In this document: positions 7,809-17,246 of the stretch, piece by piece | How positions within the stretch are numbered: position 1 is the first letter of the stretch | Layout of the letters: each line of letters starts with the position of its first letter | Assembly (NCBI GenBank): GCA_016213135.1 | Contig: JACRBQ010000134.1 | Coordinates: 1 to 54,065 of the forward strand | Length of the DNA: 54,065 bases | Direction of reading: 5' to 3' | From: Chloroflexota bacterium | GTDB lineage: Bacteria > Chloroflexota > Anaerolineae > Anaerolineales > VGOW01 | The notes under the pieces: generated by a model | What the model saw: only the letters and a program-made list of their open reading frames with translations | What the model was told of the DNA's origin: nothing | The model's database searches: none | Made by a program: the position numbers and the translations under genes

Positions 7809-8990
7809 TTATGGGTTCGGCGTGAGAGTGTTCGTCGGAACGCTCGTGGCTGTGGCGGTTTCGGTTGCGGTGGCGGCGTCGGTGCCGGTGGGTGAAGGGG
7901 TGGGCGTGTGGGTAACCGCCGGGGCGGCGGTGTTGGCCGTAGGCTGGGTGGCCGTGGGCGTCGGCGTCATTGTGGCTGCGGCGTCGGGGGTGAGGGTGAG
8001 CGTCGCGCCGGTTTCGGAGGTGGCCGTGGGAGTCGAAGTCCCCACCGCGCACTCGGTGGCGGCAGCCGTTTGTTTATCCTCGGTGGCCTGATCCGAACTG
8101 AGGACTAGCGCCGCGGCGTACTCGTCGGCGGCATGGCATGGATCGCCCCCGGCCATGAGGGCGTCGGCGTAACCGATGTGCGCGTCGTGCAGGCGTGCGC
8201 CGGTGTCGCGGAAGTACGGCGCAATCTGGTAGAGCACGGAGAAGGTGTCAACGGTGCGCGCCCAGTTGAGGCCCCAATACGAAACGCCGGAGACGTAGAG
8301 GTTGGCCCACTGTTGGTATTGAAGTGCTTCGGCGTCGAGCGCGCCGAGTTTGGAAGCCTGATCGAGGTCGGCCAGGCCAAGTTCCAGCACGCCGGATTTG
8401 ATGGAGTCGATGCCGCGATTGCGATACGAGTTGAAGAGGATGCTGTTGACTTGCCCGGGTTCGTAACCGGGGTCGGCCACGCGCACGGCGTTGGCTTTGG
8501 TGATGGCGGCGCTCCAGTCTTTGGCGGCGAAGGCGGTTTGGGCCTCGACGAGGAGTTTTTTGGCGATGTCGGGATCGGGGGTGGGAGAAGGCCCCGGGGT
8601 GGCCGTGGGCAACGGGGTGGGGAGCCGCACGTTGCGAGCTTCGGCCAAGTGCGCGGCGGCGCCGGGGTAGTTGGGGTCCATGGTCAGGATGTATTCGAAC
8701 CGTTGGGCGGCGAGCGCGGACCGCCCGGCGGCCAGGTCTTCCACGCCGAGGTCGAACTGCCGCTTGAGTTCCAGCACCTGGGCCGTGGCGGCGGCGGCGC
8801 TGCGGCGGGCAACGCCGGCCTGATAGCCGCTGCCTATGGCCGCGGTAATGATGACGGCGAGGAACAGGGCGACGACCAGCAGCGCGCCGGGGACGGAACG
8901 CAAAAAGCGGCCAAGCGGTGAAGCAGGGCGCGGCGAGTCGGGGGGCGGCACGGAGACGGGCGCGGTCTCCTCGTTCGGGTCAGTGTCCAC
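7809..8990 (-). CDS. membrane-anchored TPR protein with Thr/Pro-rich tail
   Basis: The 393-residue protein has a cytoplasmic Pro-rich N-terminus, one transmembrane helix (about 34-55) and TPR-like helices (about 65-120). A Pro/Thr linker (about 122-142), more helical repeats to about 300, and a low-complexity Thr/Ala/Pro tail (about 315-393) follow. No enzymatic motif is visible. The start is GTG at 8990, with AAGGA upstream and a minus-strand TATAAT at 9018-9013. It precedes rimO by 12 bp. The next gene, divergent, is another anchored TPR protein with the same style of tail. Confidence 0.75.
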   Translation of the reverse strand: MDTDPNEETAPVSVPPPDSPRPASPLGRFLRSVPGALLVVALFLAVIITAAIGSGYQAGVARRSAAAATAQVLELKRQFDLGVEDLAAGRSALAAQRFEYILTMDPNYPGAAAHLAEARNVRLPTPLPTATPGPSPTPDPDIAKKLLVEAQTAFAAKDWSAAITKANAVRVADPGYEPGQVNSILFNSYRNRGIDSIKSGVLELGLADLDQASKLGALDAEALQYQQWANLYVSGVSYWGLNWARTVDTFSVLYQIAPYFRDTGARLHDAHIGYADALMAGGDPCHAADEYAAALVLSSDQATEDKQTAAATECAVGTSTPTATSETGATLTLTPDAAATMTPTPTATQPTANTAAPAVTHTPTPSPTGTDAATATETATATSVPTNTLTPNP

Positions 8991-9137
8991 GGCAATATCC
9001 TTAAGCCGGTGAATTATAACGGGCGGGAGGGGGGATGTCCAACCCGGAACGCCGGGGAAGATGAATAGCAGCTAAGAAACGTCACGGCGCCGGTTCGATT
9101 CGTTATGATATAGTCCTCCACGGAGTGGTGAGTCGGC

Positions 9138-10526
9138 ATGTATCTAAATCGAGGCGATTTCAATTTGCGCCGCACACGGCGCAACAACATGAACCGGGTG
9201 GCGCTTTATATTGTTCTGATCATGGCCGGGTTGTACGTGCTCAATTTGGATCGGCAGGGCAAGATCGACAAACCTTTTTTGCCCACGGCCACGGCCACGC
9301 GCAGCCCGGCCTCGTACAGCGAGGAGGCGCAGGCGCAGTTTTCGGCGGGGCGGCTGAAAGAGGCCATTGCCGCCTACCAGAATGCGATTGAGCTGGACCC
9401 GACGCGAGTGGATTATTGGATTCAACTGGCGCGGATTCAGGTGTATGCCGATCATCCCGCGGACGGGCTGGAGAGCGCCTCGAGGGCCGTTCTGATCGCG
9501 CCCGAAAACAGCACGGCGCACGCGGTGCACGCGCTGGCGCTGGATTGGGCTGCCAGCCAGGCTGCCAAAGAGGAAGACAAAAGCAAGGGCTATTCCGATG
9601 CCGGCGACGCGGCGGTGCGCGCGATTCAGTTGGATCCGAACAACGCGCTGGCCCATGCCTATTATGCCGAGGTGCTGGTGGATTTGCAGCGTTACGCCCA
9701 GGCGCGCGACGAGGCCAAACAGGCGCTGCAATTGGACCCCAACAGCATGGACGCTTATCGGGTGTATGGCTACTATCTCGAAAGCACGGCCAACTACGAG
9801 GAAGCCATTCAGGCGTATCAGTCGGCCATCAAGATCAACCCGAACCTGCCGTTTCTGTTTATGCAGGCCGGGGTGAACTTCCGCATTTTGCAGCAATACG
9901 ACACGGCCATCGAATATTTCCGGCGCGCCAGTTCCATCAACTCGGACGACATCAATCCGCTGCTGCAGATCAGCAAGACGTATTTTCAGACGGGCGAGTA
10001 CGGGCGGTCGTCGCAGTATTTGGAGGCGGCGCTGACCATCGACTCGGCTAATGCCAATGTGCACGGGCGGCTGGGGCTGGTGTATTTCAAAGCGTTGAAC
10101 TACGAGAGCGCCATTATCGAGCTGAGTTGCGCGGTGGACGGCTGCACCACCGACAAAGACACCATCGACGACAAATCGGGCGCGCCGGTGCTGACGATTG
10201 AACCGCTGCCGCTGAATGACCGGTCGTCGCTGGAAATCCATTACACCTACAGCTCGGTACTGGCCGCCCTGTCCACGCCCACGCATCCCTATTGCAACCG
10301 GGCGCGGCCCCTGTTTCAGGAAATCCTTGCGTTTGCGGGCAACGACCCGGTGGTGGCCGGCATTGTGCAGGAAAACGAAAACATTTGCGTTATTGCCGAA
10401 GGCACGGCCACGGCGGCGGCACTGGGCGGCGGGGCCACGCCTGCGCCCGGCACGGGCACGCCCACACCCGGAGCCGGCACCGGAACCCCTGCCCCAATTA
10501 AACCCGGCCTGACAACCACGCCGTAG
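9138..10526 (+). CDS. membrane-anchored TPR protein
   Basis: The 462-residue protein has a basic N-terminus, a signal anchor (about 21-38), a short Thr-rich linker and about eight tandem TPRs (about 60-330). A less regular region with four Cys and a Gly/Thr/Pro-rich tail (about 430-462) follow. Such proteins scaffold envelope complexes, and no catalytic motif is seen. A TATGAT (9104-9109) could be the -10. A second in-frame ATG lies at 9189, and using it would remove the basic N-terminal segment, so the upstream start is kept. Confidence 0.78.
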   Translation: MYLNRGDFNLRRTRRNNMNRVALYIVLIMAGLYVLNLDRQGKIDKPFLPTATATRSPASYSEEAQAQFSAGRLKEAIAAYQNAIELDPTRVDYWIQLARIQVYADHPADGLESASRAVLIAPENSTAHAVHALALDWAASQAAKEEDKSKGYSDAGDAAVRAIQLDPNNALAHAYYAEVLVDLQRYAQARDEAKQALQLDPNSMDAYRVYGYYLESTANYEEAIQAYQSAIKINPNLPFLFMQAGVNFRILQQYDTAIEYFRRASSINSDDINPLLQISKTYFQTGEYGRSSQYLEAALTIDSANANVHGRLGLVYFKALNYESAIIELSCAVDGCTTDKDTIDDKSGAPVLTIEPLPLNDRSSLEIHYTYSSVLAALSTPTHPYCNRARPLFQEILAFAGNDPVVAGIVQENENICVIAEGTATAAALGGGATPAPGTGTPTPGAGTGTPAPIKPGLTTTP

Positions 10527-10592
10527 TGTGCTAGAATTGCGCCACTGACTTCCGAACGGTCACGGGCAGCTGACGTGGCCGTTTTGTTTGGG
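10509..10592 (+). promoter_or_regulatory. promoter followed by terminator-like hairpin in the prfC leader
   Basis: CTGACA (10509-10514) and TAGAAT (10532-10537), 17 bp apart, form a good promoter overlapping the end of the TPR gene. Downstream, ACGGTCACG (10556-10564) pairs with CGTGGCCGT (10574-10582) with one G-U pair. A T-rich run follows (to about 10590). The hairpin ends 15 bases before the prfC ATG, so it either terminates upstream transcripts or attenuates prfC. Confidence 0.55.
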
Positions 10593-10604
10593 GTATAGCA
10601 AGCC

Positions 10605-12209
10605 ATGACTTTGATCGAAGCTACATTCACTGATTCGCTGGCAGACCAGATCGCCGCCCGGCGCACGTTTGCCATCATCTCGCACCCGGATGCGGGCAAG
10701 ACCACGCTGACCGAAAAGTTGCTGCTCTACGGCAACGCCATTCATCTCGCGGGCAGCGTGCGCGCCCGCCGCAACCAGCGCCACTCGCGCTCCGACTGGA
10801 TGGCGATCGAGCGCGAGCGCGGCATCTCCGTCACCTCCACCGTGCTGCAATTCCCTTATCGCAGCCGGGTCATCAATTTGCTCGATACCCCCGGCCACGA
10901 GGATTTCTCTGAAGACACCTATCGCACCCTGGCCGCCACCGACAGCGCGGTGATGGTGCTGGATGCGGCCAAAGGCATTGAGGCCCAAACCCGCAAGTTG
11001 TTCGAGGTGTGCCGCCGGCGCGGCATCCCCATCTTCACCTTCATCAACAAAATGGATCGGCCCGCCCGCGACCCGCTGGAACTGCTGGACGAGATTGAAA
11101 CTGTGCTCGGCATGCAACCCGTTCCCATGAACTGGCCCGTCGGCGATGGCCCGGGCTTTAAGGGCGTGTGCGACCGCGTGACCCGCACGGTGCATCTGTT
11201 TGACCGCACGGCCCACCACCAGACCGTTGCGCCCGAAACCGTCATCCCGCTCGATTCGCCGGAACTGCGCGAGGCGCTGAGCGACTCGGAAATTGACAAA
11301 CTGAAGGCCGACCTGTCGCTGATGGACGGGCTGGGCTTTGAGTTCGATCCGGAACTGCTGCTGGCCGGGGCGCAAACGCCGGTGTACTTCGGCAGCGCGC
11401 TCACCAACTTTGGCGTGCAGTTCTTTTTGGATGCATTTGTGGATCACGCCCCGCCGCCTCGCTCCTACCTGAGCGACATCGGGCTGATTGACCCGGCGCG
11501 GCTGGATTTTTCGGGCTTCGTTTTCAAAATACAGGCCAACATGAATCCGAACCACCGCGACAGCGTGGTGTTTTTGCGCGTGTGCTCGGGCCGCTTCCAG
11601 CGCGATATGAGCGTGGTGCACACCCGGAGCGGCAAGTCGCTGCGCCTGCCGAGGCCGTACAAGTTTTTCGCCAACGAGCGCGAGTTGCTGGAGGAAGCCT
11701 ATCCGGGCGACATCATCGGCCTGCCCAGCAATGGCGAGTTTGCCATTGGCGACACGCTGTGCGCGGGCGAGCGGTTCGCCATTGCCCCCATGCCGCGCTT
11801 TCAGCCGGAGCATTTTGCGCTATTGCGCAACACGGACGTGAGTAAGCAGAAGCAGTTTCAGAAAGGCATGCTGCAGTTGGAAACCGAAGGGGCCATGCAA
11901 GTACTGTACGACGTGGACGCCCACCAGCGCAACCCCATTTTGGCGGTGGTGGGGCAATTGCAATTCGACGTGGTGCGGGCGCGGCTGGAGAGCGAATACT
12001 CCGTGGTTACCATCCTTGAGCCGCTGGGCTACCGCTTCTCGCGCTGGGTGGACGGGCCGCCGGAGGTCATTGACCAACTGCCGTGGGGCCACGGGCTGCA
12101 AAAAGTGCGCGACACGCACGGGCAGTTGGTGGCGCTCTTCCACTCGCAATTCGATCTGGACTATTGTTTGCAGAAGTTTCCTGAGGTGGCATTCAGGAGC
12201 TTGGGGTAG
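10605..12209 (+). CDS. prfC: peptide chain release factor 3 (RF3)
   Basis: The 534-residue GTPase has the RF3 layout. The G domain carries P-loop SHPDAGKT (26-33), switch segment RGISVTS (about 71-77), DTPGH (93-97) and NKMD (147-150). Domains II and III follow, with the RF3-specific FVFKIQANMNPNHRD stretch near residue 305. RF3 recycles RF1/RF2 after peptide release. Length is typical (about 525-535). It is monocistronic, facing a convergent membrane-protein gene, with a hairpin in its leader. Confidence 0.95.
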   Translation: MTLIEATFTDSLADQIAARRTFAIISHPDAGKTTLTEKLLLYGNAIHLAGSVRARRNQRHSRSDWMAIERERGISVTSTVLQFPYRSRVINLLDTPGHEDFSEDTYRTLAATDSAVMVLDAAKGIEAQTRKLFEVCRRRGIPIFTFINKMDRPARDPLELLDEIETVLGMQPVPMNWPVGDGPGFKGVCDRVTRTVHLFDRTAHHQTVAPETVIPLDSPELREALSDSEIDKLKADLSLMDGLGFEFDPELLLAGAQTPVYFGSALTNFGVQFFLDAFVDHAPPPRSYLSDIGLIDPARLDFSGFVFKIQANMNPNHRDSVVFLRVCSGRFQRDMSVVHTRSGKSLRLPRPYKFFANERELLEEAYPGDIIGLPSNGEFAIGDTLCAGERFAIAPMPRFQPEHFALLRNTDVSKQKQFQKGMLQLETEGAMQVLYDVDAHQRNPILAVVGQLQFDVVRARLESEYSVVTILEPLGYRFSRWVDGPPEVIDQLPWGHGLQKVRDTHGQLVALFHSQFDLDYCLQKFPEVAFRSLG

Positions 12210-12239
12210 ATTTTCGATCTACGAAGTACAGGAAGCGGA

Positions 12240-12824
12240 TCAGGCCATCTTGCCGGTGGCAAGATAATTGTGGATGCGCGGGTCCACCTCTGTCGTGGCC
12301 GGCAGCCGCGGCAAGAGATCACGCATTACCTTCTGCACGTCGAATGTGCCAGTGTAATTGCCCTGAGTGATCTCCAACTGAATCCGCTCGCCGCTGGCCG
12401 TTTCAACCCGAACGTACCAGTAAGGCACACCCGGCGCGCCGGACCGTGTCGTCTGCCACCCTTGATCCCCGCTCAGGCGGATGATGTCGGCCAACCGTAG
12501 AGTTGTCGAGCGCCCACCATCTTTTTCAATGAGCGCGTCGGGGGTCAAACGCAACTGTTGGCTGCGAGCGGCGAAAATGGCCGCCCAAATACCAACGGCC
12601 ACCAATAGGCCACCCAGCGCTACAAAGCCGCACGCCAGAAGCGGCATCACGGCGAAGCTCTCGGCACTTTGTCCTTGAGTAGTGTTGGAAAACGACGCCA
12701 GCGCCAGTATGCCGACTCCAAGTCCACAACAGAGGAACAAACTGCCTATAGCGGCAAAGAATCCGCCGAAGAGGGCGTTGAATGTCTTTGCACTTTGAGT
12801 AGCGGTGTAGGTAATGGTTTCCAT
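12240..12824 (-). CDS. two-helix membrane protein, unknown
   Basis: The 194-residue protein has two hydrophobic helices (about 20-45 and 58-86) separated by a short polar loop. A soluble C-terminal half follows (about 90-190), rich in beta-strand patterns and resembling a PH-like domain. No family is recognised with certainty. Its ATG lies three bases past the tsaD stop, so it is probably translated from the tsaD mRNA. It ends 30 bp from the convergent prfC stop. Confidence 0.7.
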   Translation of the reverse strand: METITYTATQSAKTFNALFGGFFAAIGSLFLCCGLGVGILALASFSNTTQGQSAESFAVMPLLACGFVALGGLLVAVGIWAAIFAARSQQLRLTPDALIEKDGGRSTTLRLADIIRLSGDQGWQTTRSGAPGVPYWYVRVETASGERIQLEITQGNYTGTFDVQKVMRDLLPRLPATTEVDPRIHNYLATGKMA

Positions 12825-12827
12825 GTT

Positions 12828-13856
12828 TCACGTCAACTTCCAATTTGGCTTCACGTCCATAGCGAGTGAATCGCGGTGGCCCGCCAGAAAACGCCAATGC
12901 CCGGCGGCGGCGATCATGGCCGCGTTGTCGGCGCAGAGGATGAGCGGCGGAAAGCGCACCGGCAAATCGCCGGCGCGTTTTTCCATTTCGGCGCGCAGGG
13001 CCTTGTTGGCCGACACCCCTCCGGCCATGAAGATGGCCGTGGCCCCGTGCACCCGGGCGGCGGCCACGGTTTTCACGGCCAGCACTTCCACCGCCGCGGC
13101 CTGAAAGCTGGCGGCGAGATCGGCAATCGGAGTATTGGGCGGCGGCGCGGCTTCGCCGGGATGCGAATCCGGCGCTTGCCGCTTGAGTTCGCGCAGCACG
13201 GCGGTTTTGAGTCCGCTGAAAGAAAAGTCGTGCGCGCCTTCGAGCCACGCGCGCGGAAAAGCAAACGCTGCCGGGTTGCCCTCGCGGGCCGCTTTCTCAA
13301 TGTAGGGGCCGCCGGGGTAGGGCAGGCCCAACATGCGCCCCACTTTATCGAATGCTTCCCCAGCCGCGTCGTCAATGGTTCCCCCCAGCCGCCGGTAGTG
13401 CAGGTGATCAGTCATCAGCACCAGTTCGGTGTGCCCGCCCGACACGATGAGGCACATCACGGGGAATTGAGTTTGCTCTGCGCCCTCGACAAGCCAGAGT
13501 GAATAGAGATGCCCTTCGAGATGGCTCACGCCGATGAGCGGCAAGCCGCGCCCCAGCGCCAGCCCTTTGGCCGCATTCATCCCCACCACGAGCGACCCGG
13601 CCAGCCCCGGCCCGCGCGTCACGGCAATGACATCGATCTCATCCAGTGACCCATGCGCCTGCTCCAGCGCTTGCGTGATCACCGGATGGATGGCCTCGAT
13701 GTGCATGCGCGAGGCCATTTCGGGGAACACGCCGCCGTACCGGGCGTGAAAGTCCGCTTGCGAGGCGATCACCAGCGAGAGGATCGTCCGCCCATCTTGC
13801 ACCACTGCGGCGGAGGTTTCGTCGCAGGACGTTTCAATGCCAAGGAGTGTCGTCAT
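12828..13856 (-). CDS. tsaD: TsaD, tRNA t6A threonylcarbamoyltransferase subunit
   Basis: The 342-residue protein has the Kae1/TsaD ASKHA fold, with the N-terminal GIETSCDET signature, metal-binding His112 and His116 (HLEGH), an SGGHTEL loop near 134 and a C-terminal ADNAAM Asp. With TsaB, TsaC and TsaE it makes N6-threonylcarbamoyladenosine at A37 of ANN-decoding tRNAs. Length is typical. It is divergent from the LivH-LivM gene, and the two may share a -10 region at 13876-13882. Confidence 0.95.
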   Translation of the reverse strand: MTTLLGIETSCDETSAAVVQDGRTILSLVIASQADFHARYGGVFPEMASRMHIEAIHPVITQALEQAHGSLDEIDVIAVTRGPGLAGSLVVGMNAAKGLALGRGLPLIGVSHLEGHLYSLWLVEGAEQTQFPVMCLIVSGGHTELVLMTDHLHYRRLGGTIDDAAGEAFDKVGRMLGLPYPGGPYIEKAAREGNPAAFAFPRAWLEGAHDFSFSGLKTAVLRELKRQAPDSHPGEAAPPPNTPIADLAASFQAAAVEVLAVKTVAAARVHGATAIFMAGGVSANKALRAEMEKRAGDLPVRFPPLILCADNAAMIAAAGHWRFLAGHRDSLAMDVKPNWKLT

Positions 13857-13875
13857 AAGCCATGCAGTTCTGCGG

Positions 13876-13882
13876 TATCATA
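13876..13882. promoter_or_regulatory. shared divergent -10 element (tsaD / livHM)
   Basis: TATCAT on the plus strand (13876-13881) and TATGAT on the minus strand (13882-13877) occupy the same bases between the tsaD ATG (13856) and the permease ATG (13916). No strong -35 is seen on either side. Confidence 0.35.
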
Positions 13883-13915
13883 CGCCCTCATTAATTCCGG
13901 CAGGAGCTTACCGTC

Positions 13916-15943
13916 ATGCATTGCGGCGCGCAAACCGGTTGTGCAGAAATTCTGCTTCAGATTCTAATCTATGGCCTGTCCAACGGCGCGGCGCTGGCGC
14001 TGATGGCCGTGGGGGTCACGGTGGTGTACGGCACCGTGCGCACGCTGAACCTGGCGCACGGAGACGTGTTCGCGCTGTCCTCGGCGCTGACCACCTCGCT
14101 GGTGAACGGGCTGGGTTTGCAGCCCAACTGGCCGCCGTTGTGGCTGTTGGGATCGCTCGTGTTGATCTTCGCCGCCGCCCTGGCCTTTGGCGCGCTGCTC
14201 AGCGTGGGCATCGAGCAGGCCGCCTTCAAGCCGTTTCGCGGGCGTTCGCGCCTGGCCCCGCTGATTGCCACGCTGGGATTATCCTTTGTATTGTATCAGG
14301 GCGCGTTGTTCTGGCGCACCACCCTGCGCAGTTGGATCCCCGGCGACCATCGCAGTGTGCCCGGCCTGCCCGAAGTGCCCACCGACGGCATCCCCGACCT
14401 GCTGCCCAATCTGAATCTGATCAAGGCCCTGGGCTTGCCTCTGCATGTCACCTTTCGCGCCAGCGACCTGTTTGTGATCGTGGTCTCGGCGCTGTGTACG
14501 CTGGGGTGTTTATGGTTTCTCCAGCGCACGCGCACCGGGCGGGCTATTCGCGCTTGCGCCCAGAACCCCGAGATGGCGCAACTGTGTGGCGTGGATCTGG
14601 ACGGGACCATTCGCTGGGCCTTTGCCTTTGGTGGGGCATTGGCCGGGGCGGCGGGTTTCGTCTTTGCCTTGTATTACGCGCGGCCCTTCGGCCAGCACGG
14701 CGCTCAGAGCGGCCTGCTGGCATTTGCGGCGGCCATTCTGGGAGGGGTGGGCAATCCGCTGGGCGCATTGGTCAGCGGCGTGGGGCTGGGGGTGTTCACC
14801 GCGTACAGCGACTTCTTCTTTGCCGCACAGTGGACGCCGGTTCTATTGCAACTGCTGTTGATCGCGCTGTTGATCGCCCGTTCGGGGGCCGGCGAGGATG
14901 ACGCGTTGGCGGTTCCCAGCCGTGAGGTGTTGACCACCGGCGGCCCGGCGGCGCGCCGCGACCGTCGCTGGTGGCTGGCCGCGCTGGGACTGGCGCTGCT
15001 ATACCCCGTGCTGGATCGGGCGTTAGGCCTGCAACTGTTGGTGATCGTTACCGGGCTGGCGGCGCTGGTGATGCTGGCGTTGGGCCTCAACCTGGTGCTG
15101 GGCATCGCCGGGATTCTTGACCTGGGCTTTGCAGTCAGTTACGGGCTGGGAGGCTATGTGGTGGCGTTGCTGGCGCCGCACTGGGGGCCGGGCGGGCCGC
15201 TATCGCAGCCGCTGGACTTTGTGGTGTTGCTGGCGCTGGGCGCGCTGCTGGCGGGCGCGTTTGGCGCGCTAAAGGGTGAGCTGACCCGTCGCCTGCGCGC
15301 CGACGATCTGGCGGTGGCCAGCCTGGCGCTGGGGTTTATCATGGGGCAGGTCATCCTCAACCTCAGCGATTTCACCGGCGGGGTGGGCGGGGTGGCGGCG
15401 TTGCCCGCGCCGCGCCTGTTGGGCTACAGCCTTCCGCGTCCGGTGGAGCAGTATTATCTGGCGCTGGCGCTGGTGCTGGCGTTAGTCTGGGCCAGCCGGC
15501 GATTGATCGGCTCGCGGCTGGGTCGAGGGTGGGCGGCTATTGCGGCTGACCCGCTGGCTGCGGCCAGCATCGGACTCAACACCACGGCTGGCCGCACCAT
15601 TGCGCTGGCCGCCGGGTCGGCGATGGCGGGTATGGCGGGCGCGCTGTATGCCAGCACGTTTGCGTATGTGTCGCCGGAGATGGTGGCGTTTCACGTCTCG
15701 GCGATGATATTGGCGATGACGATCCTGGGCGGCAATGGCAGTGTGGCCGGGGCGGTGCTGGGCGCGCTGCTCATCGGCGGCTATGACCGGGTGGGGATCC
15801 CGCGCCTGGGGCCGGTGCTGGCGCAACTGCTGCAAGGGGGCGGCCTGGGCGTGCACTGGGTCTTCGATCTGCGCGCCACCAGCTATCTCAATTTTGGCCT
15901 GGCGTTGTATCTGACCATCCTGTATCGCGGGCGCAAATCATGA
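13916..15943 (+). CDS. fused LivH-LivM branched-chain amino acid ABC permease
   Basis: The 675-residue membrane protein joins two permeases. Residues about 13-325 match LivH (LNLAHGDVF near 42, then a typical ILGGVGNPLGA segment near 278). Residues about 345-672 match LivM (LNLVLGIAGILDLGF near 392, and ILGGNGSVAGAVLGALLIGG near 605). The usual system has separate LivH and LivM plus two ATPases (LivG, LivF) and a binding protein. None of these is in the window. The stop overlaps an ATG (ATGA at 15940), but no ATPase frame follows. SD CAGGAG precedes the start. Confidence 0.88.
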   Translation: MHCGAQTGCAEILLQILIYGLSNGAALALMAVGVTVVYGTVRTLNLAHGDVFALSSALTTSLVNGLGLQPNWPPLWLLGSLVLIFAAALAFGALLSVGIEQAAFKPFRGRSRLAPLIATLGLSFVLYQGALFWRTTLRSWIPGDHRSVPGLPEVPTDGIPDLLPNLNLIKALGLPLHVTFRASDLFVIVVSALCTLGCLWFLQRTRTGRAIRACAQNPEMAQLCGVDLDGTIRWAFAFGGALAGAAGFVFALYYARPFGQHGAQSGLLAFAAAILGGVGNPLGALVSGVGLGVFTAYSDFFFAAQWTPVLLQLLLIALLIARSGAGEDDALAVPSREVLTTGGPAARRDRRWWLAALGLALLYPVLDRALGLQLLVIVTGLAALVMLALGLNLVLGIAGILDLGFAVSYGLGGYVVALLAPHWGPGGPLSQPLDFVVLLALGALLAGAFGALKGELTRRLRADDLAVASLALGFIMGQVILNLSDFTGGVGGVAALPAPRLLGYSLPRPVEQYYLALALVLALVWASRRLIGSRLGRGWAAIAADPLAAASIGLNTTAGRTIALAAGSAMAGMAGALYASTFAYVSPEMVAFHVSAMILAMTILGGNGSVAGAVLGALLIGGYDRVGIPRLGPVLAQLLQGGGLGVHWVFDLRATSYLNFGLALYLTILYRGRKS

Positions 15944-15974
15944 TCCTGGCTCCGCGCGTTTTATATCTCAGCAG

Positions 15975-17216
15975 TTACATCGCCTTCAACGGGATCACCA
16001 GGTCCTTCTTAAACTCCCCGATCGTTTCCAGCGTCTTCGTCGCCGGGTTGAGCCACAGAAAATCTTCGACGCGCACGCCAAAGCCTCGGTCGGGATAATA
16101 TAGCCCCGGCTCCACGGTGATGGCTACGCCCGGTTCGAGCGTGTCGAGGTTGCCCTCGAATTCGGACAGCCTCGGGCTTTCGTGGATGTTCAGCCCTACG
16201 CCGTGGCCGAGGCTGTGCACGTAGCCCTCGATGGTTTTGGGGTTAGTGCGTGTGGTGGGGTGGCCGTGGGCTTCAAAATAGTCGTTGGTCATCTTCTGAT
16301 ACTGCGCGCACGACGCGCCGGCCTGCATCGAGTCGGTGGCGATGTTGAAGATTTCCATGACCTCGTGGTAAGCCTTTTCCACTTCCGGCGGGGCGTAGCC
16401 CACGCACCACGTGCGCGTGAAGTCGAAGAAGTAGCCCCCGCCCGCTTCCGTCGGAAAGATGTCGTACACAATCGTCTGGCCCAGCGCAATGGGGTCGGAG
16501 TCTTCGCCGTGGGAGTGCGGCACCCCGGCGTCGCGGCCAATGGCAAAGATAAAGTCGTCGGGATGCTCGATGTTCAAGTCCATGCTCCAGCGGCGGATTT
16601 CGCGCTTCACGTCGCCCACGGTAAGCGGGGAGCCATCGGGTTTCACCAGCACGCCGTCCTGGGCGCGGTGGCCGGCGAGGAAGTCCCACGTGTCCCCCAC
16701 CACGATCATGGTCTTCTCGCCCACGGCGCGGATACGCGCGACTTCGTCGGCATCTTTGGTGTACCACGCGCGCTCAAAAATGGAGTTGTTGTATTCGCCC
16801 ACGATCTGGAGGTCGGGTCGCATGGTCATCAACTCGCTCCACAGGGCAAAGGCCGCGCCCTGCTCTTCGCGGCCATACACGGCCACGCGGCCGGTGATGC
16901 TCAACTCGTCCAGCATGGCAGCCATCAACCGCGCGCGCGCGCGCAGGGCATTGCCCTTCTCCTCATTGAGCAGCTTGGCGCCGTCGAATTGGTTGCGGTC
17001 GATCACGCGCAGGCCGCTTTTGGCCGCCTCGTCGCGCTCCATCGAGTTGGCGATGATCACCGGGGCCTCGCCGCGCTTCTTGATCACCACGGTCACTTCG
17101 CCCAATTTGGCGCCGTTGACCATGTAGTACATGGCCGGGTTGGCGTGCGCCGATCCGGTAACCATCAGCGCATCGATATTGCGTTCGCTCATAAGGCGGT
17201 CGAGGTCCGATTTCAT
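15975..17216 (-). CDS. M24 family metallopeptidase (Xaa-Pro aminopeptidase-like)
   Basis: The 413-residue protein has a creatinase-like N-terminal domain (about 1-150) and a pita-bread catalytic domain. All five metal ligands are visible: Asp252, Asp265 (in FDFTRTW), His338 (in SLGHGVGL), Glu369 (in VEPGLYY) and Glu384 (in VRVEDF). Such enzymes remove N-terminal residues before proline or cleave Xaa-Pro dipeptides, and the precise substrate cannot be told. It follows selA by 30 bp on the same strand and converges on the LivH-LivM gene. Confidence 0.88.
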   Translation of the reverse strand: MKSDLDRLMSERNIDALMVTGSAHANPAMYYMVNGAKLGEVTVVIKKRGEAPVIIANSMERDEAAKSGLRVIDRNQFDGAKLLNEEKGNALRARARLMAAMLDELSITGRVAVYGREEQGAAFALWSELMTMRPDLQIVGEYNNSIFERAWYTKDADEVARIRAVGEKTMIVVGDTWDFLAGHRAQDGVLVKPDGSPLTVGDVKREIRRWSMDLNIEHPDDFIFAIGRDAGVPHSHGEDSDPIALGQTIVYDIFPTEAGGGYFFDFTRTWCVGYAPPEVEKAYHEVMEIFNIATDSMQAGASCAQYQKMTNDYFEAHGHPTTRTNPKTIEGYVHSLGHGVGLNIHESPRLSEFEGNLDTLEPGVAITVEPGLYYPDRGFGVRVEDFLWLNPATKTLETIGEFKKDLVIPLKAM

Positions 17217-17246
17217 GGCGAGGTCGTCTCCATTCCGGGGTATTGA

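Noticed and set aside
7797..8052. Extension of RimO by 85 residues upstream of 7797.
   Set aside because: The extension is His/Arg-rich, is antisense to the Thr-rich tail of the TPR gene, and RimO homologues start at the MPKP... position.
12207..12221. TAGATTTTCGATCTA palindrome at the prfC stop as a terminator.
   Set aside because: The 5-bp stem is AT-rich and lacks a following T-run.
15940..16100. ATG overlapping the LivH-LivM stop, a possible livG start.
   Set aside because: The frame begins [12 protein letters not shown] and has no Walker A or other ABC feature; it runs antisense into the M24 peptidase gene.
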